From contig CAZOKZ010000064.1 of assembly GCA_964580585.1 (NCBI GenBank), positions 1 through 25,352 on the forward strand: a stretch of DNA of 25,352 nucleotides, given 5' to 3'. The position numbers and the translations under genes are program-made. The notes beneath the pieces were generated by a model. It searched no databases and had not been told where the DNA came from. It saw only the letters and a list, made by a program, of their open reading frames with translations. Numbering within the stretch: position 1 is the first letter of the stretch; each line of letters starts with the position of its first letter. Positions 1 to 8,609 of the stretch are shown here, piece by piece. Source of the DNA: CAZOKZ01 sp964580585 (lineage in GTDB: Bacteria > Sumerlaeota > Sumerlaeia > SLMS01 > JAHLLQ01).

Positions 1-278
1 GGGATGAACAATCGACAGGCAAACCAGGATACTCGTCAAAACACGAGCTGTAAGTCGGTAATTTCTCGACATAATAGGCTCTCTCTTCTAACCAAATGCG
101 AATAAAAGACGAAATGCGGTAAAAAGCACTTCCCTCTCAGACGTTTAAATGACATCGAATGTGACATTGAACTTCCTATGGCAGGACGAGGGGGAGCAAT
201 TCGAGAAATTTTCTCGTTTTCTGTTACGTTCCTCTCTGCGGTGGCGTCGTAATATTCGACGAGTGGGCGGGGCGTGGG
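1..278. other. Leader region upstream of the sigma factor gene, no gene recognised
   Basis: No convincing coding sequence lies here. Open frames on the minus strand run through it into the sigma factor gene, but their translations are low-quality and resemble no family. The stretch presumably holds the promoter of the long + strand operon. A -10-like TAATAT at 250-255 sits inside the imperfect palindrome GTCGTAATATTCGAC (246-260), but I see no matching -35 box. A short inverted repeat at 202-216 is listed separately. ECF sigma genes of this kind are often autoregulated, so a promoter read by the encoded sigma factor could be here, but no motif shows it. Confidence 0.45.
202..216. repeat. Short inverted repeat followed by a T-run
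   Basis: The arms CGAGAA (202-207) and TTCTCG (211-216) flank a 3-nt loop, and TTTT follows at 217-220. It could be a small hairpin or weak terminator ending transcription from left of the window, or an operator-like palindrome upstream of the sigma gene. The 6-bp stem is too short to call a terminator with confidence. Confidence 0.25.
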
Positions 279-989
279 GTGGGTGAAAGGCAACTGTGCT
301 CTTCGGCGAGGCAATCGGGCGTGTGCGAAACTCCAGTTCCTGAAATCGTTTACCGGTCGGGTGACACGGTGGCTCCTCGCGCGGTGCTCGAGCAGGAGGA
401 CGATCATGCCCTGGTGCAACGGGCGCTGGATAGTCAAAATGAAGCCTTCGAAATCCTGATGGAGCGTTATTCGTCCCTGGTAATTGGATTTTTGTACAAC
501 AAGGTCTCCAACCAGGACGATCGCGAGGAATTAGCCCAGGAAGTTTTCCTGACGGCGTATCGCAAGTTGCGTCATTTAAAGGAAGGCGGTGGTTTCCGCC
601 CTTGGTTGATGATGATTGCCAACAGCCGTTTGGTGGATTTCTACCGCAAACAAAGCCGAACGCCAAAGGTTGTTTACGGCGGCAACCCAAGCGACTCGGA
701 AAACGAATACGATATTTTGGATCATACGCCCGATGCCGCCGAGGGCCCCGTCCAGCACGCACGAACCGGGCAGTTGCGCATGATCCTGATCGAAGAAATG
801 AATAAATTGAGCGAACATTATCGCGACGTGCTCTTCCTGAGACTGATAGGGGAAGAAAAACCCCGAACCATCGCCAAACGTCTTGGAATCAAAGAAAATA
901 CCGTCCGCATGCAAATGATGCGCGGATTAAAAAAATTGCGCAACGCGCTGGAGAAACGTGGTATTTCTCCAGCTTCGCTTGGCGAGTAA
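279..989 (+). CDS. ECF-family RNA polymerase sigma factor
   Basis: Sigma-70 factor of the extracytoplasmic-function type, which directs RNA polymerase to a small regulon, often in response to envelope signals. Region 2 spans about residues 42-126: ELAQEVFLTAYRKL at 84-97 is the core-binding helix and FRPWLMMIANSRLVDFYRK at 106-124 the -10-recognition part. Region 4 spans about 167-224, with the helix-turn-helix TIAKRLGIKENTVRMQMMRG. Both domains are intact. The start is uncertain. GTG at 279 follows a G-rich stretch and gives about 40 extra residues before region 2; in-frame GTG codons at 321, 369 and 384 would give a more usual length, but none has a clear Shine-Dalgarno. The next gene, FecR-like, begins 12 nt after the stop, the usual pairing of sigma factor and membrane regulator. 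Confidence 0.9.
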   Translation: MGERQLCSSARQSGVCETPVPEIVYRSGDTVAPRAVLEQEDDHALVQRALDSQNEAFEILMERYSSLVIGFLYNKVSNQDDREELAQEVFLTAYRKLRHLKEGGGFRPWLMMIANSRLVDFYRKQSRTPKVVYGGNPSDSENEYDILDHTPDAAEGPVQHARTGQLRMILIEEMNKLSEHYRDVLFLRLIGEEKPRTIAKRLGIKENTVRMQMMRGLKKLRNALEKRGISPASLGE

Positions 990-1000
990 GGAGGGGCGCG

Positions 1001-3022
1001 ATGAAAGTAACCGAACATGAAATCATCGATGTGCTACTTGGCGATGCGTCCCCGGAAGTAACAACGCGCGTTCAAAATGCCGTCCGCACCGAGACCGATG
1101 TTGCGGAATTGTACGCCAAATGGGGCGGAATGCTCGGGCCGATGAAATCGACCCTCGCGCCGGTTGGCGAAGAAAGCCGCCGCGTGACTGCCGCTGTGGC
1201 AAAAAAACTGCCCCAGGTGAAAATCGAAGACGCGCTCGATGGCGAGACGCTCTTCCCCACCGACCAAAGAAAATCACGGTGGTGGAATCTGCGTTTGCTG
1301 GCCGTGGCAGCCGCCATTGTTTTCATGGTGGTCACAGGGTTGTTCCTGCGAATTCAGCGGAATGACCAATCCATGTTCATCGAAGAAATCGAAGGTCGAG
1401 TCGCTATCAGCTATCCCGGCACCCCGAACGAACAGCAATACTTGGAGGAGGGAGAGAAGGTACGTTATCCCGTCCAATTGACGATCGGAGAAGGGGCAAA
1501 AATCCGTCTCGTTCTGGCCGATGGGACAATCCTGGCCGCCAACCAACCCGCCAGCGTGGTAATTCGCGAGCAACATCTGGTCGAACAATTCAGCGGCACC
1601 GTGCGATATCGCGCCGAACGCGCCAGCGACGAAAATCCCTTCACCGTTCTGTGTCCTCATGGCGAGATCGTTGACTTGGGAACCGAGTTCGAGGTCACGG
1701 TCGAAAAATCCGACCCTGTTATCGTCGATGTCGATGAAGGACGCGTTCGACTGCAACTGCACAGCGGAACGAATGTGGTTCTCGGAGCGGGCGAGCGCGG
1801 AATGATGAACGCCACGGAAATCGCCACCGATCACCTGAATCCGCCGCCCATGCCAACAATTGCTATTTCTCCCGGCACTGACATAGACTTAGTCTCTTCG
1901 CCCAAAGAGCTTCCCGTGCTTTACACGGTGGCGCTCAAACGTGCGAAACTTGCAGCCGACAGCAATTTGATTTCGATGATTTCAACCAAGACCGTTCAGT
2001 TGCATTCGCAGGACGATTCAAATTACGTGGGAAAAATCCCCCTCGTGATCAATGACGATGCCACTTCGCTGCTGGTCGAAGTCGCACCGCGTCGCGACCT
2101 CGCTCCCGCTATAATTGTGGATGAAAACGGCAATGGAACTCTGGATGACGATCGCGTTTACGTGGCGTACAAAGATTTCACCCCGGGCGATTTGTTTCCC
2201 GTGACATTCCAAACCGACGGTCAGACCACTGAAAATATCTGGATTCGTCTGCCGATTGAAATTTCTCAAAATAAAGGAACCATCCACACCGATCGTCTGG
2301 AATACGTGTTCCCCATAGTGATGGAAGGAACTCCCACCACCGACGACCCCGAAGGCAAAGACGCCCTCACAACATTCTGTCTGATCGATCGCGATATGGA
2401 TGGCAGGATTGGCCGGGATGAAACAACCCTGATGAGTTGGATGACCACCCCCACATCCAACACGCATTCCATGTTAATGAGTGTTGGCCCTGCAAACAAA
2501 CCCCTGCTTCTGAATGGTTACGAATGGTCGTTGCAATCGTTGAACGACACAAACGCAACGCTCGTTCGCAAACCGACCCAAACGCATCTCAAACCCATAC
2601 GCGTGGGCGAACGTCTCCCGTTGGTACAAGGAACAGATTTGAATGGCGCTCCGATCACACTGAAAAAACCGGATTCGGGTTACTTGATGATTTTCATCTG
2701 GTCGAGCCTCGATTCTCTCATGATGACGATTGAGCCAGCGGAATATTTGAACCTGTATGACAAATTCGACGAACGCGGTTTGGAAATGGTCGGCGTTTGC
2801 GTGGACAACGACCGCGATACCGCCAGACGGTATGCAAACAAGATGGGAATTACATGCCCCAGTCTTTTCAGCGGATCGCCAAATAATGCTTTTGGAATTA
2901 CACAAACACCCTATACGATTATCGTCGATGCAACGGGAACTGTCGTCAGCACTGGACAACCGCCCGATGCATTGTTCACCTTCTTCGACACGTATCTTCC
3001 CCGTAAGCGATCACCAAGATAA
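1001..3022 (+). CDS. FecR-domain membrane protein with EF-hand-like loops and a redox-dead thioredoxin-like domain
   Basis: Probable partner of the upstream sigma factor. A strong AAGGAGG (988-994) overlaps the sigma stop codon, 6 nt before ATG, so the two are surely co-translated. Layout: cytoplasmic N-terminus (1-94) resembling anti-sigma domains but without the zinc-binding His/Cys set; one membrane helix at about 95-117; a FecR-type domain at about 130-255, with the typical run TVLCPHGEIVDLGTEFEV; an uncharacterised middle with two calcium-loop-like stretches (374-385, and the better 463-474 with D463, D465, D467, E474); and a thioredoxin/AhpC-like domain at about 533-665. In that last domain the place of the CxxC reads WSSLDS (567-572), while the cis-proline loop (TQTPYTI, P637) is kept. 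The domain probably binds or senses rather than catalysing disulfide exchange. FecR domains classically relay a periplasmic signal to the sigma factor; the ligand here is unknown. Confidence 0.85.
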   Translation: MKVTEHEIIDVLLGDASPEVTTRVQNAVRTETDVAELYAKWGGMLGPMKSTLAPVGEESRRVTAAVAKKLPQVKIEDALDGETLFPTDQRKSRWWNLRLLAVAAAIVFMVVTGLFLRIQRNDQSMFIEEIEGRVAISYPGTPNEQQYLEEGEKVRYPVQLTIGEGAKIRLVLADGTILAANQPASVVIREQHLVEQFSGTVRYRAERASDENPFTVLCPHGEIVDLGTEFEVTVEKSDPVIVDVDEGRVRLQLHSGTNVVLGAGERGMMNATEIATDHLNPPPMPTIAISPGTDIDLVSSPKELPVLYTVALKRAKLAADSNLISMISTKTVQLHSQDDSNYVGKIPLVINDDATSLLVEVAPRRDLAPAIIVDENGNGTLDDDRVYVAYKDFTPGDLFPVTFQTDGQTTENIWIRLPIEISQNKGTIHTDRLEYVFPIVMEGTPTTDDPEGKDALTTFCLIDRDMDGRIGRDETTLMSWMTTPTSNTHSMLMSVGPANKPLLLNGYEWSLQSLNDTNATLVRKPTQTHLKPIRVGERLPLVQGTDLNGAPITLKKPDSGYLMIFIWSSLDSLMMTIEPAEYLNLYDKFDERGLEMVGVCVDNDRDTARRYANKMGITCPSLFSGSPNNAFGITQTPYTIIVDATGTVVSTGQPPDALFTFFDTYLPRKRSPR

Positions 3023-3081
3023 CCCCAAACGATTTCAGTCGGGTACGGAATAATTTCTCAGCGAAAGGCGGCTTTCCCGCA

Positions 3082-4116
3082 ATGAATACACTGGACAAAT
3101 CAAACGCCCCGGCTCCGCCCGGCGAAGCAATCCTGAACGATCTGGCGGCGTTGCATCGCGATGTCCTCGGCGAAATGTCCAAAGTCGTGACCGGTCAGCA
3201 GGAAATCATCGATCTGATCCTGATAGCCTTGTTTTCCGGCGGACATTGCCTGCTGACAGGCGTGCCCGGATTAGCCAAGACGTTGATCGTTCGCACGTTG
3301 GGTGAAATTTTCGATTTGAAGTTCAACCGTATTCAATTCACACCCGATCTGATGCCGTCGGATATTCTGGGGACGGAGATTCTCGAGGAAGAACGCGCCA
3401 CCGGACATCGGCAATTTCGATTTTCAAAAGGCCCCATTTTCGCCAACCTCGTATTGGCCGACGAAATCAATCGCACACCGCCGAAAACACAGTCAGCTTT
3501 GCTGGAAGCAATGCAGGAGCACCACGTGACAACGTGCGGAAAAACTTTTCCGCTCGAAGAGCCGTTCTTCGTGCTCGCCACACAGAATCCCATTGAATCG
3601 CAAGGCACCTATCCTCTGCCCGAAGCGCAACTGGATCGCTTCATGTTCAATCTGAAGATTGAATATCTGACCGAGGACGAAGAGTTGGCCGTTGTTTGCC
3701 AGACCACCGCACGTCAAAGCACACAACCGCATCGTATCATTACCGCCGAGCGTTTAATGCAAAGCCAACGCCTCGTTCGCGACGTACCCGTTTCCGAACA
3801 CGTGGCACGCTACGCCGTTCGGCTGGCTTCGGCGACGCGTCCCTCTCGCAATAATCCGTACGATTTCATTAACAAGTGGGTAACATGGGGAGCAGGCACG
3901 CGCGGTGGTCAACAAATGGTGCTCGCCGCAAAAGCGCGCGCGCTTCTCAACGGAAACTTCCACGTCAGTATCGAAGATATTCGCGCCCTGGCGATTCCCG
4001 TTTTACGCCATCGCGTGCTGACAAATTATTTTGCCGAATCCGAAGGACAAACCTCCGACACCATCATTCACCGATTGCTGGAAAGCGTCTCCGTCCCCAA
4101 GTCGGGATTGAAGTAA
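3082..4116 (+). CDS. MoxR-family AAA+ ATPase
   Basis: AAA+ ATPase of the MoxR branch. These work with VWA/MIDAS proteins encoded beside them, as chaperones for maturation or assembly of protein complexes. Walker A is GVPGLAKT (60-67), Walker B LVLADEINR (123-131), sensor 1 ATQNP (166-170), followed by the conserved stretch GTYPLPEAQLDRFMF. The lid domain fills the last 130 residues. Length (344) is normal and all ATPase motifs are intact, so it should be active in the cytoplasm. A purine-rich AAAGGCGG (3064-3071) lies 10 nt before ATG. The DUF58 gene that usually follows MoxR directly is separated from it here by the SUMF1-like gene. Confidence 0.95.
   Translation: MNTLDKSNAPAPPGEAILNDLAALHRDVLGEMSKVVTGQQEIIDLILIALFSGGHCLLTGVPGLAKTLIVRTLGEIFDLKFNRIQFTPDLMPSDILGTEILEEERATGHRQFRFSKGPIFANLVLADEINRTPPKTQSALLEAMQEHHVTTCGKTFPLEEPFFVLATQNPIESQGTYPLPEAQLDRFMFNLKIEYLTEDEELAVVCQTTARQSTQPHRIITAERLMQSQRLVRDVPVSEHVARYAVRLASATRPSRNNPYDFINKWVTWGAGTRGGQQMVLAAKARALLNGNFHVSIEDIRALAIPVLRHRVLTNYFAESEGQTSDTIIHRLLESVSVPKSGLK
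3370..3378 (+). repeat. GGGACGGAG word, copy 1
   Basis: Exact copy inside the MoxR gene, on its sense strand, encoding G-T-E. Context GGGGACGGAGAT. Confidence 0.6.
4089..4097 (-). repeat. GGGACGGAG word, copy 2
   Basis: Exact copy on the minus strand, at the 3' end of the MoxR gene, where the coding strand reads S-V-P. Context GGGGACGGAGAC. Confidence 0.6.
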
Positions 4117-4157
4117 GCGATCATTTTTACCGCGAATAAGTTTTGAGGGATCTCATC

Positions 4158-5675
4158 ATGCTGATACAAAAGAAGCACTGGCTTGCTGGTTTAGTCTTTC
4201 TGGGATTAACAGGAACACGTTTCATCACGGGGGAACCCATTTACGCCGTCACCGTCCCTGAAGGCGAGGACGAGCCTGTTTCAATGGAAATCGCGCCACT
4301 TACAGAATCGAGTGCGATCGATTTCGTTCTTACGAAAGACAGTTACATTGAAAATATTGGCGAATGTAAATACCAGATGGTGTGGATTCCGGGTGGGCCA
4401 GCGGATATCGATCCCGTAACGGGAGATAAGCGTTTCATCGAAGGATACTGGATTGGCCAAACAGAAGTCACCGTTGAGATGTTTCGTCAATTTGTCGAAG
4501 ATACGAACTACGTCACAAGGGCTGAGGAAGACGATCATGGTTCCTGGCGTCCGGGCAAAACATCATTTGAATTGATCAGCGGTGTAACGTGGAAAGATAA
4601 CGCGATGAATCAATCGGACCAGCATCCAGTTTGCTGCGTCACACCGACAGACGCGATGATATTTTGCGAATGGCTGAGCAAGAAAACAGGACGTCGCTAT
4701 ACACTTCCCACGGAACTGCAATTTGAGTACGCGGCGCGAGCGAATCGAAACTGGCAGGATAAATGGTTTTTCGGCAATGACCCAACGAGATTGATGCAGT
4801 ATGCATGGATGGTGGATAATGCGGAAATGAGAACGCACCCCGTCAAAACACGAAATCCCAATCCGTGGGGACTTTATGATATATTGGGAAACGTTTCCGA
4901 ATATTGCTATGACTACGATGGTACGCTGAAAATTCGCGGCGGCGACTACGCTGATCTGTTGGAAACGTCTGCCTCCTATGCGACATGGTGGAACGAAAAT
5001 CATCAGGAATCGAAAGGCTTTCGCATCGTTCGATTGCCAGAAGGGAGAAACGGTTCCGCCGCGCATGATGAAATCGACGCAAATGTTCAACTAACTGGAT
5101 TCCCTCTATCAAAAAAATATCCGCTGCAATTAACATTGATCGAACGCCGTAAAGACGGAATTCATTATCCGGTGCTTCAGGAAATGATCCACGAACCGAA
5201 TACATATCTGGGGAAAATAGGAGCGGGTGAGTATAAAGGATTTCTGCGCAGCCGGTTTCACGAAGTTGTTCCCGTAACGGATTGGATGAAAATCGAGCCC
5301 AATGGAAATCATACGTTCGTCTTCAAAAAGATCGACCCAGTTGAACATGTTTATCAAATAACGACCCATCTGGAGCCAGGCGAGTACGAGTACAAGTTCT
5401 ATACGGACCCGCAAGGATTTTGGATCGCCGATCCTCTGAATCCTCAACGCACTAATAATTATAGTCTAGCGAATAGCGCTTTTTCGGTGCCGGGCGGCGC
5501 GGTGGACAGTCAGGGCGTTCGCTCGGAGTGGCCCAAGGTGAACGACAAAACGGGAGAAGTTTCGTTTCAACACCACGTGCGGTTGCTTCCACAATCGAGC
5601 GTGTTTCTGCGTGGAACTTTCAACAATTGGAAAATGTTACCGGAATATAAATTAACGGTAAGCGACACGGAGTAA
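4158..5675 (+). CDS. Secreted SUMF1/FGE-fold protein with glycogen-binding-like (CBM48) C-terminal modules
   Basis: ATG at 4158 was chosen over an in-frame TTG at 4143 because GAGGGA (4145-4150) lies 7 nt upstream and the product then begins with a clean signal peptide (about 1-30). Residues 72-293 form a formylglycine-generating-enzyme (SUMF1) fold: MVWIPGG, YWIGQTEVTVEMFRQFV, RRYTLPTELQFEYAARA, WGLYDILGNVSEYCYD, IRGGDY, GFRIVR. The final FR-C-R position of true FGEs reads FRIVR, so the catalytic cysteine is absent and the domain is probably a binding or structural module. Residues about 365-445 resemble the later half of an AMPK/isoamylase-type E-set (LEPGEYEYKFYTDPQGFW, IADP). The last 36 residues begin a second one (SVFLRGTFNNWK) but stop after about half a domain. 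It probably acts in the periplasm or at the surface. It lies between MoxR and DUF58, an unusual place. Confidence 0.8.
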   Translation: MLIQKKHWLAGLVFLGLTGTRFITGEPIYAVTVPEGEDEPVSMEIAPLTESSAIDFVLTKDSYIENIGECKYQMVWIPGGPADIDPVTGDKRFIEGYWIGQTEVTVEMFRQFVEDTNYVTRAEEDDHGSWRPGKTSFELISGVTWKDNAMNQSDQHPVCCVTPTDAMIFCEWLSKKTGRRYTLPTELQFEYAARANRNWQDKWFFGNDPTRLMQYAWMVDNAEMRTHPVKTRNPNPWGLYDILGNVSEYCYDYDGTLKIRGGDYADLLETSASYATWWNENHQESKGFRIVRLPEGRNGSAAHDEIDANVQLTGFPLSKKYPLQLTLIERRKDGIHYPVLQEMIHEPNTYLGKIGAGEYKGFLRSRFHEVVPVTDWMKIEPNGNHTFVFKKIDPVEHVYQITTHLEPGEYEYKFYTDPQGFWIADPLNPQRTNNYSLANSAFSVPGGAVDSQGVRSEWPKVNDKTGEVSFQHHVRLLPQSSVFLRGTFNNWKMLPEYKLTVSDTE

Positions 5676-5686
5676 GGGACTTGACG

Positions 5687-6574
5687 ATGCTCCAACAACG
5701 ATTCCTGCCCCCCGACGTTCTCTTGCAGCTTCGCACCGTGGAACTGCGTGCATGCGCGGTGGTTCAGGGCATGATGACGGGGTTGCATCCGAGCCCATAT
5801 CGCGGCATGTCGGTAGAGTTTGCCGAATACCGTCCCTACCAACCGGGCGACGAACCGGGACGCATCGATTGGAAAGCTTACGCCCGGTCGGACCGTTATT
5901 ATATTCGCGAATTCGACGACGAAACGAATCTTGACGCGACCATTATTCTCGATGCCAGCGCCTCGATGGCTTTCGGAACGGCCGCCATGACCAAATGGCA
6001 ATATGCGGGAACGTTGGCCGCTTGCCTCGCGTATGTACTGCAACGCCAACAGGATCGAATTGGTCTCGTCGTGGCAGACGAAAAGCTGCGTTTTGAACAT
6101 GAGCATCGCAATACGCGCGGGCATCTGGCACAAGTGATCGGCGAACTGGAACGGGAACAACCCAGTCGGAAAACTTCGCTGGCTCCAGTGTTGCACACCA
6201 CGGCGGCAAAATTAAAACGGCGAGGCATGGTGATTCTTATTTCCGACTTGCTCGACGACGCGGACGATATTATCGATGCATTACGGCGATTGCAATTTAA
6301 TGGACACGATGTGCTCGTTTTTCAAACACTCGATCGAGCAGAATTAGAATTCACTTTCAAAGGTCCAGCGCTGTTTGAAGATCCAGAATCCCAATTGCAA
6401 ATCAAAACCATGAGCGAGGACGTGCGCACGGAATACCTCGCCCGTTTACATGCTTTTCTCGATCAATATGCGCAGATTCTGGGCAAAACGAATATTACGT
6501 ACACGCTCGTCGATACCTCGCAACCGCTCGATGCAGCATTGCTGGCGTTTCTTCAATCGCCACGGAGAAAGTGA
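5687..6574 (+). CDS. DUF58 protein (MoxR-associated, VWA-like fold)
   Basis: DUF58 proteins accompany MoxR ATPases and carry a VWA-like fold with a metal-ion-dependent adhesion site. The hallmark stretch is present at about residues 38-78 (RGMSVEFAEYRPYQPGDE, then RIDWKAYARSDRYYIREF). A MIDAS-like DASAS at 89-93 follows strand TIIL. Later strands VILISDLLDD and VLVFQTLDR fit the fold. No membrane helix is visible, so it is probably cytoplasmic or peripheral. ATG at 5687 is preferred over TTG at 5681 because AAGGGA (5674-5679) sits 7 nt upstream, overlapping the stop of the previous gene. The next gene starts 9 nt after the stop. Confidence 0.92.
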   Translation: MLQQRFLPPDVLLQLRTVELRACAVVQGMMTGLHPSPYRGMSVEFAEYRPYQPGDEPGRIDWKAYARSDRYYIREFDDETNLDATIILDASASMAFGTAAMTKWQYAGTLAACLAYVLQRQQDRIGLVVADEKLRFEHEHRNTRGHLAQVIGELEREQPSRKTSLAPVLHTTAAKLKRRGMVILISDLLDDADDIIDALRRLQFNGHDVLVFQTLDRAELEFTFKGPALFEDPESQLQIKTMSEDVRTEYLARLHAFLDQYAQILGKTNITYTLVDTSQPLDAALLAFLQSPRRK

Positions 6575-6583
6575 GGGACGGAG
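6575..6583 (+). repeat. GGGACGGAG word, copy 3, at a gene junction
   Basis: Exact copy lying just after the stop of the DUF58 gene and directly before the ATG of the BatA-type gene; it overlaps the ribosome binding site. Context AGGGACGGAGAT. Confidence 0.6.
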
Positions 6584-8581
6584 ATGTTTTTCCTCAACCC
6601 CTTATTTCTCCTGGGGCTAAGCGCACTGGCTGGTCCTATCCTGCTGCACATGTTGCTGCGGGATCATTCGCAGCGTTATATTTTGCCGACATTAAGATTC
6701 CTGCCCGCCTCATCGCAAAATACCATGGCAACGCATCGGTTGAAAAACCTGCTCTTGCTGTTATTGAGGCTTTTGATTCTTGCCTTGATTGTCATGGCGT
6801 TTTCACGCCCTATTTTTGAATCGAAAAACAGCATTGCTCCGTCACCCGAACAACCCGGACATGCCGTTGTGTTCGCCGTCGATACGTCGTTTAGCATGCA
6901 ATCCGATGGCGTGTGGAAACAGATGCAAAATACAATCAAATCGTATCTGAACGCCCAACCGCCCGAAACATGGTTCGCTCTTGTTACTTTCGACGCGCAG
7001 GCACGTCTGGAAGTTCCACCCACCAATCGCTCCGAGGACGTTCTTTCCGCCCTCAAAGAACTCGAACCTGGATTTATGGAAACAGACCTGGAAGCTGCCT
7101 TGCGTGCAGCATCGGAAGCTGCAGAATCTATCCCGGCAAAAGAGAAAAAGATCTACCTTGTCAGCGACTTTCAACAAAGTGCTATCCGTCGCATGCTCGG
7201 AAACCCAACGCTTCCATCCGAGGTGGAATTAGTTCCCATTTCGATGAGCACGGAAAATCAATCCAATGCAGCAGTAGGCACCATTCGCGATATTTCACAA
7301 GAAAACAACCCGAAACGACATGTGCTTATCCAAATACACAATTTTAGCGATGGAAATTTAAACGACGCTATCGAAGTTAGGGACGGAGATAAAGTCCTGA
7401 CACAAATTCCAGTGTCCGTGAATTCTCATTCGATGGAAATTATCGATACCGAACTCGATTTACCACGCGATCAAGAATTCTTTTTACGCGTTGATATAAA
7501 AACAAAAGACGCGTTATCAGCCGATAACTCTGGCTATGCTGTCCTGCCTGCAAAACAACCGTTTAAAACAATTGTCTTAATGACGGAAGGTGAACGTCGA
7601 AACCCATATATCGTCGCGGCAATAAATGCCTGGGAAAACCGGGCCGAAACGACTTGGCTTTTCTCCTCTGAATTGAACACTGCGTCTTTGAATAATTATA
7701 CGCTCGTCATCATTGATTCACCGAACGAATTGTCTCCCGAAACACATGATACATTAATTCAATACACACAAGCCGGTGGCCGAATTATCCTGTTTCCGAG
7801 CGAATCGCCCACAAAGCCCTTCGGTGGTTTTTTACCCGTACGTAGCGACGGCTGGTCCACTCGCGATCCACATCGTCAAAAATATCATCTGGCAACCGCC
7901 TCACTTTCTCGTTCGTATCGCGAATTGCACGATCTGTTGGGATATCCCAAAATCTATACCCATCTGAAAATTTCCATCCAACCAAATAAAGGGACAGAAA
8001 ATATCATCGCTCTCGATAATGGCGATTCATTTTTAATTCATCAACGTATTGGAACCGGAGAGATTTACGCTTTCACCGTCCCCCCGCGGCCCACTGCAAC
8101 CGATCTAGTTTTACGTTCATCATTTTCTCCTTTTTTGTATCAACTGGCGAATCCTCCTCAAGAAACTGCATCTGTGCAATTATATAAAACCGGTGAAAAT
8201 TTCCCTCTGCCCGCAGATCGTCAACAGAAAGCAACGCTCATCGATCCCGACGGAAATAAAATTGATCTTCAGTCATCCTACGTGTTTCAAAAACCAGGAT
8301 TTCATCGTCTTACTATTTCAGACAAGCCACTGCAGGTGGCTGTATGTATTCCGACGGAGGAATCCGATCTTCGTTCCCTGAACGCGGAAGAATTGCAAGA
8401 ATGGGCATACGGTATTTCGCGAGTCCAATCGAAAAATATCAACGATCTTTCCCAATTAGTGGAACTCAATAGGCCCGAACCTCAGCCGGATGAACCTTTA
8501 AGTCTTTGGAAATATTTACTATTCGGAGTTCTGGGTTTAATGTTGTGCGAAACGCTTCTGGCAAGTCGAACACGAAAATAG
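6584..8581 (+). CDS. BatA-type membrane protein with VWA and amidotransferase-like domains
   Basis: The N-terminus is the aerotolerance-regulator (BatA) type: FLNPLFLLGLSALAGPILLH (3-22) as first helix, then an LPTLRFL motif and a second helix at about 54-74. A VWA domain follows with MIDAS DTSFS (100-104) and the strand KIYLVSDFQQS. Residues about 327-405 look like the class-I glutamine-amidotransferase-like fold often fused in such proteins (LVIIDSPNELS, GGRIILFPSE), without an obvious catalytic triad. One helix near 642-658 closes the protein. Between helices 2 and 3 the bulk is expected to be periplasmic. GAGGGA at 6573-6578 serves as ribosome binding site; this site is also one copy of the dispersed GGGACGGAG word. 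In Bacteroides, Bat proteins were linked to aerotolerance; their general role with MoxR remains unclear. Confidence 0.88.
   Translation: MFFLNPLFLLGLSALAGPILLHMLLRDHSQRYILPTLRFLPASSQNTMATHRLKNLLLLLLRLLILALIVMAFSRPIFESKNSIAPSPEQPGHAVVFAVDTSFSMQSDGVWKQMQNTIKSYLNAQPPETWFALVTFDAQARLEVPPTNRSEDVLSALKELEPGFMETDLEAALRAASEAAESIPAKEKKIYLVSDFQQSAIRRMLGNPTLPSEVELVPISMSTENQSNAAVGTIRDISQENNPKRHVLIQIHNFSDGNLNDAIEVRDGDKVLTQIPVSVNSHSMEIIDTELDLPRDQEFFLRVDIKTKDALSADNSGYAVLPAKQPFKTIVLMTEGERRNPYIVAAINAWENRAETTWLFSSELNTASLNNYTLVIIDSPNELSPETHDTLIQYTQAGGRIILFPSESPTKPFGGFLPVRSDGWSTRDPHRQKYHLATASLSRSYRELHDLLGYPKIYTHLKISIQPNKGTENIIALDNGDSFLIHQRIGTGEIYAFTVPPRPTATDLVLRSSFSPFLYQLANPPQETASVQLYKTGENFPLPADRQQKATLIDPDGNKIDLQSSYVFQKPGFHRLTISDKPLQVAVCIPTEESDLRSLNAEELQEWAYGISRVQSKNINDLSQLVELNRPEPQPDEPLSLWKYLLFGVLGLMLCETLLASRTRK
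7380..7388 (+). repeat. GGGACGGAG word, copy 4
   Basis: Exact copy within the BatA-type gene, sense strand, encoding R-D-G-D. Context AGGGACGGAGAT, the same 12 bases as copy 3. Confidence 0.6.
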
Positions 8582-8609
8582 CCGATGTCTATTTTAAGGA
8601 ATCGAATCT

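Noticed and set aside
36..762. Long minus-strand open frames over the leader and sigma factor gene
   Set aside because: Arg/Pro/His-rich translations with no family resemblance, antisense to a clear sigma factor.
1274..1834. 186-codon minus-strand open frame inside the FecR-type gene
   Set aside because: Antisense shadow of a well-supported gene; no ribosome binding site or recognisable domain.
4227..5050. Possible true formylglycine-generating enzyme
   Set aside because: The fold is present but the catalytic cysteine position reads FRIVR, and no sulfatase gene is nearby.
5567..6196. 209-codon minus-strand open frame opposite DUF58
   Set aside because: Antisense to hallmark DUF58 motifs; composition is that of a shadow frame.
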